Source: Frigoribacterium sp. PhB24
Lineage (GTDB): Bacteria; Actinomycetota; Actinomycetes; Actinomycetales; Microbacteriaceae
Assembly: GCF_003755185.1 (NCBI RefSeq)
Contig: NZ_RKIC01000009.1
Span: forward strand, 1 to 64,000
Direction of reading: 5' to 3'
Length of the DNA: 64,000 nucleotides
The notes below the pieces were generated by a model that did no database searches, was not told the origin of the DNA, and saw nothing but the letters and a program-made list of their open reading frames with translations. Made by a program: the position numbers and the translations under genes. How positions within the stretch are numbered: position 1 is the stretch's first letter; the number at the start of each line of letters is the position of its first letter. Below are positions 51,696 to 60,817 of the stretch, piece by piece.

Positions 51696-52711
51696 GCCCC
51701 GCACGCGACAGGACCGAGCACGACGGCACAACCCAGGAGGCGCGGGTCGCCGCGACCGCGGACGCCGCCACCCCGGGCGGTCCGGCCGGCCGTCCGGCGT
51801 CGGCCGGACCGGCGTCGGCCGGACCGCAGGCCGCGGGCGGCTGGCCGATGCGACTGCGCACGAGCGCGACGTCCCTGACCAGCAGTCTCAGCGCCTCCTC
51901 GGCCCTGAGCATCGGGTTGGCCCTGATCGCGCTGCACGTCCTGCTGGCGCTGCTCGCCCCGGTGCTCACCGGCCACGACCCCGTCGCCACCGACTCGGGC
52001 GCCGCCCTGACCGGCACGAGCTGGGCGCACTGGTTCGGCACCGACCAGTACGGGCGCGACATCCTCTCGCGCACCCTCAACGGCGGGCGCTACGCCCTCG
52101 TCGTCACGTTCCTCGCGACGACGATCGCGGTCGGCATCGGCACGGTGCTCGGCTGCGTCACCGCCTACGCCGACAACTGGTTCGACGAGGTCGTCATGCG
52201 CGTCGTCGACGCCCTGCTCAGCGTCCCGTCGATCCTGGCGCTGCTCGTCGTCGTGACCGTGTTCGACTCGGGCCTCTGGGTGATCGTGCTCGCCGTCACC
52301 GTGATCTACGCGCCGGCCGTGACCCGCGTCGTCCGCGGTGCCGCCCGCACCGTGATCACGCAGGACTACGTGACCGCCGCGCGAGCCCGTGGCGAGAAGC
52401 CGCTGAGCATCGTGTTCCGCGAGATCGTGCCCAACGTCACCGACGTCGTGCTCGTCGAGTACGCGATGCGCGCCTCCTGGATCGTGCTGCTCATCTCGAC
52501 CCTGTCGTTCCTCGGGTTCGGCGCCAACCCGCCGACGCCCGACTGGGGGCTCATGGTGCAGGAGAACCGCACCGCCCTCACCGTCGTCCCGTGGGGCACG
52601 CTCGCCCCCGTCGTCGCCCTCGCCACGCTCGTCATCGGGCTCAACCTCAGCGCGGACGGGCTCAGCAAGTCGCTGGGCGTCGACCGCGCGCAGAAGGGGG
52701 CGGTCTCGTGA
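51692..52711 (+). CDS. Peptide ABC permease, DppC type
   Basis: A 339-residue permease. The disordered N-terminal 55 residues contain a motif copy (51735, QEARVA) and Ala/Gly/Pro repeats. HWFGTDQYGRDILSRTLNGGRYAL is the DppC hallmark, and the EAA loop is TAARARGEKPLSIVFREIVPNV. GFGANPPTPDWGLMV near the end is also typical. It pairs with the DppB-type protein. Confidence 0.93.
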   Translation: MSPARDRTEHDGTTQEARVAATADAATPGGPAGRPASAGPASAGPQAAGGWPMRLRTSATSLTSSLSASSALSIGLALIALHVLLALLAPVLTGHDPVATDSGAALTGTSWAHWFGTDQYGRDILSRTLNGGRYALVVTFLATTIAVGIGTVLGCVTAYADNWFDEVVMRVVDALLSVPSILALLVVVTVFDSGLWVIVLAVTVIYAPAVTRVVRGAARTVITQDYVTAARARGEKPLSIVFREIVPNVTDVVLVEYAMRASWIVLLISTLSFLGFGANPPTPDWGLMVQENRTALTVVPWGTLAPVVALATLVIGLNLSADGLSKSLGVDRAQKGAVS

Positions 52712-54561
52712 ACGAGTCCCTCGCCACCACCGCCACCACCGCCACCGCAGGAGGCGCGGGTCGCGTCGTCGACGTCGCTCCCGACCCCGTCGTCCGCGTC
52801 GACGACCTCTCGATCTCGTACGCCGCCGGTCGCCGCGAGGTGCCGGTCGTGCGGGGCGTCAGCTTCGAGGTCGGCGCCGGGCGTGCGCTCGGCCTGGTCG
52901 GCGAGAGCGGCAGCGGCAAGTCGACCGTCGCCCGCACCCTGCTCGCCCACCTGCGGCGCGGGTCGCGGGTCGTGTCGGGCAGCGTCAGAGTCGCCGGGGA
53001 CGACGTGTTCGCCCTCGACGAGCGCGCCCGTCGGGCCCTGCGCGGCGGCACGGCCGCCCTCGTCGCCCAGAACGCCGGCCAGGCGCTCACCCCGTCGATG
53101 CGCGTCGGACGCCAGCTGCGCGAGGCGCTCGAGAGCCACGGCCTGCCCGGCGGGGACGACCGTGTGCTCGAACTCGTCCGGCACGTGCGCCTGCCCGACC
53201 CCGAGACGATCGTGCGTCGTTACCCGCACCAGCTCTCGGGCGGACAGCAGCAACGCGTCGCGATCGCCATGGCCATCGCGGCCCGGCCGAAGCTGCTCGT
53301 GCTCGACGAACCCACGACCGCCCTCGACGTCGTGACGCAGTCGGCCGTGCTCGAGCTGATCCGCGACCTGGCCGTCGAACTCGGCATGGCCATCGTGCTG
53401 GTCAGCCACGACCTCGGCGTCGTGTCGACCATGGCCGACGAGATCGCCGTCATGCACGAGGGGCGGATCGTCGAGCACGCTCCGACCGCGTCGCTGTTCG
53501 CGTCGCCGCAGCACGAGTACACGCGCGAGCTGCTGGCGAGCATCCCGCGCGTGCACGCCGCCGCCGCCGCCGCACCGCATTCCGTGCACGGCACCGCGAC
53601 TAGTCAGGGTGTGCAGCACGAAACGCGGCGCGGAGCGGACAGCGCACCCGCAGGAGGCGCGGCGCAGGGCCCGGGGACGGCACCCGCCGCGGGGCCGGTC
53701 GTCACGGCGAGCGACCTCGTCGTGCGGTACGGGCGCGGCCTGCCCGCCGCGGTCGACGGCGTCTCGCTCACCATCGGCCGTCGTGAGACCCTCGCCGTCG
53801 TGGGGGAGTCCGGCAGCGGCAAGTCGACGCTCGCCACGGCCCTCGCCGGGCTGATCCCCGCCGAGTCGGGCCGTTTCGCCTTCCACGGCGCCGACGGGGT
53901 CGAGAGCGACCTCACCCGACCCGTCGCCGGACGCACGGCGACGCTGCGACGGTCCATCCAGCTGATCTTCCAGAACGCCGACACCTCGCTCAACCCCCGC
54001 CGCACCGTGGGCGCGGCGATCGCCCGACCGCTCAGGCTCTTCACGGGCGAGTCGAGCCCCGAGAGCGTCGCCGAGCTGCTCGTCGAGGTCGGCCTGCCGC
54101 CCGAGTTCGCCACGCGCCTGCCCGCCCAGCTCTCGGGCGGCCAACGTCAGCGCGTGGGCATCGCCCGAGCGCTCGCCGCCGGACCCGAGCTGATCATCGC
54201 CGACGAGATCACGACGGCGCTCGACGTCCGCGTGCAGGCCGGCGTCCTCGACCTGCTCGCCGGACTCCGCGACGAGAAGGGGCTCAGCTGCCTCTTCATC
54301 AGCCACGACCTCGCCGTCGTCCGCGGCGTCGCCGACCGGGTCGCCGTCATGACCGGCGGCCGCATCGTCGAGGTCGGCCCCACCGAGCGCGTCTTCCGGG
54401 GCCCGAACCACCCGTACACCCGCACCCTGCTCGACGCCACGCTCGACCCGGGCACGACCGAGCTGCCCGACGTCGGCGACGTCCGGCCGCGCTGGCGCGA
54501 CGCCGACGGCTGGGACGACCAGGGCGACGGACACCACGTCAAGCGCTGGGAGGCGATGTGA
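52708..54561 (+). CDS. Peptide ABC transporter ATPase, fused DppD-DppF type
   Basis: A single 617-residue protein has two complete ABC ATPase domains. Each carries Walker A GESGSGKST (about residues 65-73 and 366-374), a signature (LSGGQQQRVAIA; LSGGQRQRVGIA), a Walker B and an H-loop (VSHDLGVV; ISHDLAVV). In many bacteria these are separate subunits. Motif copies sit exactly in the two disordered places: the N-terminal tail (52749, GGAGR) and the inter-domain linker (53652, AGGAAQ). The GTG start overlaps the dppC-type stop. Confidence 0.94.
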   Translation: MNESLATTATTATAGGAGRVVDVAPDPVVRVDDLSISYAAGRREVPVVRGVSFEVGAGRALGLVGESGSGKSTVARTLLAHLRRGSRVVSGSVRVAGDDVFALDERARRALRGGTAALVAQNAGQALTPSMRVGRQLREALESHGLPGGDDRVLELVRHVRLPDPETIVRRYPHQLSGGQQQRVAIAMAIAARPKLLVLDEPTTALDVVTQSAVLELIRDLAVELGMAIVLVSHDLGVVSTMADEIAVMHEGRIVEHAPTASLFASPQHEYTRELLASIPRVHAAAAAAPHSVHGTATSQGVQHETRRGADSAPAGGAAQGPGTAPAAGPVVTASDLVVRYGRGLPAAVDGVSLTIGRRETLAVVGESGSGKSTLATALAGLIPAESGRFAFHGADGVESDLTRPVAGRTATLRRSIQLIFQNADTSLNPRRTVGAAIARPLRLFTGESSPESVAELLVEVGLPPEFATRLPAQLSGGQRQRVGIARALAAGPELIIADEITTALDVRVQAGVLDLLAGLRDEKGLSCLFISHDLAVVRGVADRVAVMTGGRIVEVGPTERVFRGPNHPYTRTLLDATLDPGTTELPDVGDVRPRWRDADGWDDQGDGHHVKRWEAM

Positions 54562-56783
54562 GCACGAACGGCCGACCCGACCCGGGCCGCCGAGGCGACG
54601 AGCGGGGGGACGGCGAACGCGACCCGCGCCTCCTCGGTGACCCGCGCCTCCTGCAGGAGCCCGCGTGGGCCGGGGGCGGCCGCACCCTGGGCGCCCCGCG
54701 GCCCGACCTCGCCGAGGGCCCCCGACCGGTGTCCGACCGGCGGCGCGACGGCGGTCCGTTCGAGGTGCGGGTGCGCGACGAGTGGGTGCCGCTGCCCGAC
54801 GGCACACGGCTGCACGCGCGCATCTGGGCCCCGGTGGTCGCCGAGCCCGTGCCGGTGCTGCTCGAGTACCTGCCCTACCGGCTCGACGACTGGACGGCCC
54901 CACGCGACAGCGAGCGGCACCCCTGGTACGCCGCGCACGGCTACGCGTCGGTGCGGGTCGACATCCGCGGCACGGGATCGAGCGACGGCTTGTTCGACGA
55001 CGAGTACTCGGTCCAGGAGCTCGACGACGGCATCGCCCTGATCGAGTGGCTCGCCGCCCAGCCCTGGTCGACCGGCGCGGTCGGAGCGTTCGGCATCTCG
55101 TGGGGCGGGTTCAACGCACTCCAACTGGCCGGGCGCGCCCCGGCGGCGCTCAAGGCGATCGTCACCGTCTGCTCGACCGACGACCGGTACGACAACGACG
55201 TCCACTACATGGGCGGCGCCGTGCTCGGCATCGACATGGCGTCGTGGGGCGGCACCATGTTCGCCTTCAACTCGCGGCCCCCACGGCCCGAGGTGGTGGG
55301 CGCCGACTGGGTGGCCCGCTGGCGCGAGCGCCTCGAACACAACCGTCCGATGACGACGACCTGGCTCTCGCACCAGGAACGCGACGACTACTGGCGGCAC
55401 GGCAGCGTCTGCGAGGACTACTCGTCGATCACGGCCGCCGTGCTGGCCGTGGGCGGCTGGGCCGACCCGTACCGCGACGCGGTGCTGCGGCTCGTCGAGA
55501 ACCTCGACGCGCCGGTCAAGGGCATCGTCGGGCCGTGGTCGCACCAGTACCCCGACCGCGGCCTCGCTCCCGGCCCGGGCATCGGCTTCTTGCAGGAGAC
55601 ACTTCGCTGGTGGGACCGCTGGTTGCTCGACTGCCCGAACGGCGCCGACGCCGAGCCCGCGCTCCGCGCCTGGATCAACGACTCCGAGCCGCCAGCGACG
55701 TACTACGCCGAGCGGACCGGGCGCTGGGTGGCGGCCGAGACCTGGCCGGCTCGCGAGACCGAGGCGCGCATCGTGCCGCTGGACTCGCTGCGCGGCGGTG
55801 CGGACGGCCCCGTCGTCGTGCGGTCGCCGCAGAGCACCGGGCTCGACGCCGGGCGGTTCTTCCCGTTCGGCAACGCGACCGACCTGCCGCCCGACCAGCG
55901 CGCCGAGGACGGCCGGTCGGTCTGTTTCGACCTGCCGGTCGACGCCACGCTCGACGTGCTGGGCAGCGTCGTGGCCGACCTCGCGGTCACGAGCGACGTG
56001 CCCGACGGCACGGTCATCGTCCGCCTGTGCGACGTCGCGCCGGACGGTGCCTCGACGCTGGTGACCCGCGGTGTGCTGAACCTCAACAAGCGGAACGGGC
56101 GCGACCGCGCCGACGACCCGATGGAGGCGCGGGTCGAGCAGGTCGTGCGCGTCGCCCTGGTCTCGACCGGGCACTCCTTCCCGGCCGGCCACCGCCTCCG
56201 GATCGCCCTGTCGAGCGCCTACTGGCCGTGGGTCTGGCCGCACCCGGTCGAGGCGACCTCGACGGTCGACCCGGCGCGCAGCAGCGTGATGCTGCCGGTG
56301 TGGACGCGCGGGCCCGGCGACGGGTCGGCGGGACATCCGGTCGACGACGGCGTCGCGTTCGAGGCGCCCGAGCGGGCCGAGCCGTTGGCGATCCGCGCCC
56401 TGCCCTCGGCGTCGGACCAGCCGCAGCGCAGCGTGTCGCACGACGTCGGTACCGGCGAGTGGGTGCTCGACGTCGACCCCGGCTACGGCGGCGGACGCGA
56501 GTACCCCGACGGGCTGGTCTTCACCGAGGACAGCCGCGAGACCTACCGCATCGTCGACGGCGACCCCCTGTCGGCGTCGGCCGAGTCGCGCTGGGCGATC
56601 GGACTCGAGAAGCCGACCTGGAAGGCCTGGCTCGAGACGACGTCACGCGTGACCGCGTCGGCCGAGGCGTTCCGGGTCGAGAACACCGTGCGCGCCTGGG
56701 CTCGCGACGGCGGACCCGAGGCCGAGACGGTGCTCGTCGCCGACCGGACCTTCGACGAGTCCGTGCCCCGGACGTCGCCGTGA
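54558..56783 (+). CDS. CocE/NonD-family hydrolase (S15 X-Pro dipeptidyl-peptidase type)
   Basis: The 741-residue protein has an S15 alpha/beta hydrolase core: RGTGSSDG, and GISWGG with nucleophile Ser181. A C-terminal galactose-binding-like PepX_C domain (LGSVVADLAVTSDVPDGTVIVRL; SFPAGHRLRIALSSAYWPW) follows. The family includes X-prolyl dipeptidyl peptidases and ester hydrolases. No signal peptide is present, so it is cytoplasmic and would act on imported peptides. The first 60 residues are disordered and contain two adjacent motif copies (54624, 54642) read as DPRLLGDPRLL. The last 165 residues exceed the usual family length. Confidence 0.9.
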   Translation: MSTNGRPDPGRRGDERGDGERDPRLLGDPRLLQEPAWAGGGRTLGAPRPDLAEGPRPVSDRRRDGGPFEVRVRDEWVPLPDGTRLHARIWAPVVAEPVPVLLEYLPYRLDDWTAPRDSERHPWYAAHGYASVRVDIRGTGSSDGLFDDEYSVQELDDGIALIEWLAAQPWSTGAVGAFGISWGGFNALQLAGRAPAALKAIVTVCSTDDRYDNDVHYMGGAVLGIDMASWGGTMFAFNSRPPRPEVVGADWVARWRERLEHNRPMTTTWLSHQERDDYWRHGSVCEDYSSITAAVLAVGGWADPYRDAVLRLVENLDAPVKGIVGPWSHQYPDRGLAPGPGIGFLQETLRWWDRWLLDCPNGADAEPALRAWINDSEPPATYYAERTGRWVAAETWPARETEARIVPLDSLRGGADGPVVVRSPQSTGLDAGRFFPFGNATDLPPDQRAEDGRSVCFDLPVDATLDVLGSVVADLAVTSDVPDGTVIVRLCDVAPDGASTLVTRGVLNLNKRNGRDRADDPMEARVEQVVRVALVSTGHSFPAGHRLRIALSSAYWPWVWPHPVEATSTVDPARSSVMLPVWTRGPGDGSAGHPVDDGVAFEAPERAEPLAIRALPSASDQPQRSVSHDVGTGEWVLDVDPGYGGGREYPDGLVFTEDSRETYRIVDGDPLSASAESRWAIGLEKPTWKAWLETTSRVTASAEAFRVENTVRAWARDGGPEAETVLVADRTFDESVPRTSP

Positions 56784-57430
56784 GCGGCGCGGGTGGCCCG
56801 AGCGCGCGGCAGAAGCCGGTCGTCCGTCGCGCGTCCATCGTCGAGGCGGCCCGCGAGGTGATCGTCCGCGAAGGCATGGGCGCGACCCGGCTGCGCGACA
56901 TCGCCGCCGCGGCCGGGGTCTCGGTCGGCACCGTGACCTACCACTTCGACGGCGTCGCCGAGATCCTCAACGAGGTCGTCGTGCTCGAGACCGCACGGTT
57001 CTACTCGTCGATCATCGAGGCGGTGGACGCCGAGGCCGACCCGGTCGTCGGCGTGCAGATGCTCGTCGAGCCGCTGTTCGCCGACACCGACGCGACCGAC
57101 GAGCACTGGCGGCTCTGGTCGGACTACTGGACGGCCGTGGCGCGCAAGCCAGCGGTCGCCGCCGAGTACGTGGAGCGCATCCGCGTCTGGGAGGCCTGCC
57201 TGACCCGCACGCTGCGCCGCGGGGTCGAGCAGGGGCGCTTCACGACCGACGACCCGTCGGCCCTGGCCCTCAAGCTCGCGGCCTACAGCGACGGCCTCGC
57301 CACCCAGCTCGCCCAGAAGGCCCCCGGCCTGACACCCGCCCTCGCGCTCGAGTGGATGTGGACGTTGCTCGAGCACGAGACCGGGGCGTCCTTCGCGGGC
57401 CGACCCGCGCCTCCTCGGCCTCACTCGTAG
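56780..57430 (+). CDS. TetR-family regulator of the peptide operon
   Basis: The 216-residue protein has a TetR N-terminal HTH: IVEAAREVIVREGMGATRLRDIAAAAGVSVGTVTYHF. The C-terminal ligand domain is of the BetI/TetR_C_6 kind (WRLWSDYWTAVARKPAVAAEY). It is the last gene of the operon (GTGA overlap with the peptidase), so it is probably autoregulated through the inverted repeat at 48957. The C-terminal nine residues are coded by a motif copy (57405), and the gene overlaps the convergent FtsX-type gene by 10 bases. Confidence 0.9.
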   Translation: MSGAGGPSARQKPVVRRASIVEAAREVIVREGMGATRLRDIAAAAGVSVGTVTYHFDGVAEILNEVVVLETARFYSSIIEAVDAEADPVVGVQMLVEPLFADTDATDEHWRLWSDYWTAVARKPAVAAEYVERIRVWEACLTRTLRRGVEQGRFTTDDPSALALKLAAYSDGLATQLAQKAPGLTPALALEWMWTLLEHETGASFAGRPAPPRPHS

Positions 57431-58728
57431 CGGAGCGACTCGACCGGGTCGGCCTTCGCGGCGCGCGCCGCGGGCAGCGTGCCGGCCAGGAACGCGATCA
57501 CCATCACGACGACGACGATCGACGCGATCGACACGGGGTCGAACGCGATCAGCGTCAGCCCGGGCAGGTTGGACAGCAGCGATCCCGCCAGAGCGGCACT
57601 GACGACGCTGCCCGCGACCATCGCGACGCCCACGCCGATCGCGCTGCCGAGGAACCCGATGAACGCCGCCTCGAGGCTGAACAACCCGAACACCTTGCCG
57701 CTGCCCATGCCCATCGCCTTCATCAGGCCGATCTCGCGGGTGCGCTCCTGGACGCTCATCAGCAACGTGTTGACGATGCCGAAGCTCGCCGCCAGCAGGG
57801 CGATGATCGCGAAGGCGTTGAGCACCAGCACGATGCCGTCGATCACCGTGGTGAAGGTGCCCAGCTGATCGGCGACGGTGGTGCCGGTGTAGCCGGCCGC
57901 GGCGAGACGGTCCTTCAGGTCGGTGACCTGCTGGTCGGACGCGTCCGCCGCGAACCGCACCGTGGCCTGCGCGGAGCGGTCGACCTGGTCGGCGGGCAGA
58001 CCGACGTTCTGCGCGTCGAACAGGGCCGTGCCGAGCGCCGCGTTCGGGGTGACCGACGCCCCGGTCGGCGAGGCGATGCTCTGCTCCGCGACGCCGACGA
58101 CGGTCGCGGTGACCGTGTGCCGCGTACGCGTGGCGTCGGTCACGGCGAGCGTGACGGTCTGACCCACGGCCGCCTCGTCGTCGGCGAACCCCAGCGGTAA
58201 GACGTAGGACGTGGGGATCGCCACCTGCAGGTCGGTGCCGTCGTCGGGCTGGGCACCCGCGGTGAGGGTGAGCTGCTGCCCGGGGACGAGCGCGCTCGCC
58301 GACACGACGTACTTCGTGCCGCTCGCGCCCTCGACGTAGTCGGTGGAGAGCGTCCGGGTCGGCTGCACGGCGAGCACGCCGTCGACGCCCTGGAGGGTCG
58401 TGACGTCGTCCGGGGTCAGGGCGACGACGGTCGCCCCGGGTGCACCGAATCCGCCCGCGGCCACGGTGTCGGGGTCGTACTCGGTCGGGCCCGCGTCGGC
58501 CGCGCCGAGGCCCTGCGCGTCGTCGGAGGCCCTCGTGACCGTCATGGTGTCCGGCGACCCCACGGCCGAGACCGTGTCGTCGATGTAGGCGTTGATGCCC
58601 GTGCCCAGCCCGCTCGTCAGCGTCAGCGTGAAGGCGCCGACGAAGATCGCCAGGACGGTCAGGATCGTGCGCGTCTTCGACCGGAACGTGTTCGAGACGG
58701 CGGTCAGCAGCAGGTCCGCGGTCGTCAT
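57421..58728 (-). CDS. MacB/FtsX-type ABC permease
   Basis: The 435-residue protein has an N-terminal membrane helix (TRTILTVLAIFVGAFTLTLTSGLG) and a large extracytoplasmic MacB periplasmic-core domain (residues about 40-290). An FtsX domain with three helices follows (FAIIALLAASFGIVNTLLMSVQERTREIGLMKAMGM; SAIGVGVAMVAGSVVSAAL; ASIVVVVMVIAFLAGTLPAARAAKADPVESLRYE). It uses mechanotransmission for export or envelope stress rather than classical import. It is coupled by overlap to the ATPase upstream and divergent from a two-component system. Confidence 0.92.
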   Translation of the reverse strand: MTTADLLLTAVSNTFRSKTRTILTVLAIFVGAFTLTLTSGLGTGINAYIDDTVSAVGSPDTMTVTRASDDAQGLGAADAGPTEYDPDTVAAGGFGAPGATVVALTPDDVTTLQGVDGVLAVQPTRTLSTDYVEGASGTKYVVSASALVPGQQLTLTAGAQPDDGTDLQVAIPTSYVLPLGFADDEAAVGQTVTLAVTDATRTRHTVTATVVGVAEQSIASPTGASVTPNAALGTALFDAQNVGLPADQVDRSAQATVRFAADASDQQVTDLKDRLAAAGYTGTTVADQLGTFTTVIDGIVLVLNAFAIIALLAASFGIVNTLLMSVQERTREIGLMKAMGMGSGKVFGLFSLEAAFIGFLGSAIGVGVAMVAGSVVSAALAGSLLSNLPGLTLIAFDPVSIASIVVVVMVIAFLAGTLPAARAAKADPVESLRYE

Positions 58729-59420
58729 GCGGCCACCTCGGCCTCGTCGTCGACGATCAGGCCGTCGCGGATCACGATGCGCCGGTCGCAGCGCGCCGCG
58801 AGCTCCTCGTCGTGGGTCACCACGAGCAACGTGATGCCGTTCTCGCGGTTCAGCGAGAACAGGATGTCCTCGACGACCGCGCCGGTCGCCGTGTCGAGGT
58901 TGCCCGTCGGCTCGTCGGCGAAGATGATGCGCGGGTCGTTGACCAGCGCCCGCGCGATCACCGTGCGCTGCTTCTGACCACCCGACAGGTTCAGGGCCTT
59001 GTTCTTGGCCTTGTCGGCGAGCTCGAGCTGCTCGAGGGCCGCGAGGCCACGGCGACGGCGCTCTCCGCGGGGCACGCCCGCGATCTTCATCGGCAGCACC
59101 ACGTTCTCGAGCACCGACGAGCTCGCCGTGAGGAAGAACTGCTGGAACACGAAGCCGAACGTCTTGTTGCGCGTGCGGTTCAGTCGACCACCCGTGAGCG
59201 TGCTCGTGTCGACGCCCTCGAGCTCGACGGTGCCGGTCGTGGGGGCGTCGAGCAACGCCAGCACGTGCATCAGGGTCGACTTGCCCGAGCCGCTCTTGCC
59301 GACGATGGCCACGCTCTCGCCCTCGGCGATGTCGAAGCTCACCCCCTTGAGGGCCTCGAACCGGTTCGGGCCGCGCCCGTACGAACGGTGGACGTCTCGG
59401 ACCGAGATGATCGGCGCCAT
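58725..59420 (-). CDS. MacB/LolD-type ABC ATPase
   Basis: The 231-residue ATPase starts IISVRDVHRSYGRGPN. It has Walker A GKSGSGKSTL, Q-loop FGFVFQQFFL, signature LSGGQKQRTVIARAL and Walker B IIFADEPTGNLD, the last being diagnostic of the LolD/MacB group. It partners with the permease downstream. The ATG at 59420 is 180 bp from the divergent histidine kinase gene. Confidence 0.94.
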   Translation of the reverse strand: MAPIISVRDVHRSYGRGPNRFEALKGVSFDIAEGESVAIVGKSGSGKSTLMHVLALLDAPTTGTVELEGVDTSTLTGGRLNRTRNKTFGFVFQQFFLTASSSVLENVVLPMKIAGVPRGERRRRGLAALEQLELADKAKNKALNLSGGQKQRTVIARALVNDPRIIFADEPTGNLDTATGAVVEDILFSLNRENGITLLVVTHDEELAARCDRRIVIRDGLIVDDEAEVAA

Positions 59421-59524
59421 GGTGCTCCTGTCGCTGACGGCCCGGTGTCTCCGGGGCCGAGACCAACCCTCGCGGGCCGCGCCGCCCGGGGCGTCCCCCC
59501 GCCGCGGACACCTGCCCGACCGGC

Positions 59525-59544
59525 CGTACCGCAGCCGCGGTACG
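59525..59544. promoter_or_regulatory. Inverted repeat in the ABC / two-component divergent region
   Basis: CGTACCGC-AGCC-GCGGTACG is a perfect inverted repeat, 8-bp arms, between the divergent start codons. It is a candidate binding site of the NarL-type response regulator encoded next door (inference). Confidence 0.5.
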
Positions 59545-59599
59545 CGACGTCGGGCGAGAGGGGGATTCGGTCGTCGGCGTTCCAGGGCACGATGGGGTC

Positions 59600-60817
59600 A
59601 TGACGACGACGGACGGCAGGAGGCGCGAGCCGGCCTACCCGCGACCTCGCGTCCCCTGGTGGCTGGGTGACACGCTCGCCGCGGTGCTCGTCGTCGGGGC
59701 GGCCTTCGCCCCCTTCCCCGTCGCGGGGTTCCGTCCGACGAGTGGACTCGCCGTCGCGGTCGTCCTCACCCCCGTCGTCCTGCTGCCGTTCCGTCGTCGT
59801 CGTCCCGTCACGGTGCTCGCCGCGGTCGTCGGGCTCTTCGGCATCGGCGCCCTGCTCGGCACGCTCGCGCCGGGCGTCGTGCTCGCCGTCGGCATCGCCG
59901 TGTTCGCCGTCGCCGCCCGGACCCCGCGTCGTCGCACCATCGTCGTGACGGCCGCCGCCGCGGCCGCGGTCGTGTTGCTGAGCCTGCTGGCGGCACTCGG
60001 GGGCGTCTCCGATCCGCGCATCGTCCAGTTCGCCCTGCTCATCGCCTTCGCCGCGGCCGCGGGCGATGCCAGTCGCTCGCGGCGCGAGTACATCGACGCC
60101 GTCACCGAGCGCGCCGAACGGGCCGAGCGCACCCGCGAGGCCGAGGCCTCGCGCCGGGTGGCCGAAGAGAGGCTGCGGATCGCCCGAGACCTGCACGACG
60201 CCGTCGCCCATCAGATCTCGGTGATCAGCCTCAACGCCGGGGTCGCGTCGTCGGCGATCGAGACGCGACCCGAGAAAGCGGTGACCGCGCTCGCGACCAT
60301 CCGCCGCGCCTCCCGGACCGTCCTCGGCGAGATCGGCGACCTGCTCGAGGTGCTGCGCGCCGGGGACTCCGACCGCGCCCCGTCGCCGCAGCCGGGACTC
60401 GCGCGACTGGACGAGCTCGTGGCCGGGTTCGCCGACGCAGGCCTCGTCGTGGGCACCCGGGTCGAGGGGCCCCTCGCCTCGGTCTCGGGCGCGGTCGACC
60501 TCGTCGCGTACCGGGTCGTGCAAGAGGGGCTGACGAACGCGAGCAAGCACGGCGCCGAGCACCGCGCGCACGTGCTGATCGCGATCGACGACCACGAGGT
60601 CTCCGTCGTCGTGACGAACCCGGTGCCGGCGCTGCGGGCCGAGCCCGACCCGGACGACGTCCGCGGTGGGCACGGGCTGCTCGGGCTGCGCGAACGCGTC
60701 GCCTCGGTGCGCGGGGTGGTCGAGACCGGCCCGACGCCGGGCGGCTTCCGGCTCGCGGCCGTCCTGCCGGTGACCCGTGGGACCGGCTCGTCCGCCGGGG
60801 ACGGGGACGTCTCGTGA
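59600..60817 (+). CDS. Sensor histidine kinase (NarL-type, HisKA_3)
   Basis: The 405-residue kinase has about five N-terminal membrane helices (residues 25-150) without a large external loop, so it is an intramembrane-type sensor. The phosphoacceptor His199 lies in ARDLHDAVAHQISVISLN, and a HATPase_c domain (ERHVLIAIDD-like, then GGHGLLGLRERVASVRG) follows. A one-mismatch motif copy lies at codon 7. It overlaps the response regulator gene. Confidence 0.92.
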   Translation: MTTTDGRRREPAYPRPRVPWWLGDTLAAVLVVGAAFAPFPVAGFRPTSGLAVAVVLTPVVLLPFRRRRPVTVLAAVVGLFGIGALLGTLAPGVVLAVGIAVFAVAARTPRRRTIVVTAAAAAAVVLLSLLAALGGVSDPRIVQFALLIAFAAAAGDASRSRREYIDAVTERAERAERTREAEASRRVAEERLRIARDLHDAVAHQISVISLNAGVASSAIETRPEKAVTALATIRRASRTVLGEIGDLLEVLRAGDSDRAPSPQPGLARLDELVAGFADAGLVVGTRVEGPLASVSGAVDLVAYRVVQEGLTNASKHGAEHRAHVLIAIDDHEVSVVVTNPVPALRAEPDPDDVRGGHGLLGLRERVASVRGVVETGPTPGGFRLAAVLPVTRGTGSSAGDGDVS

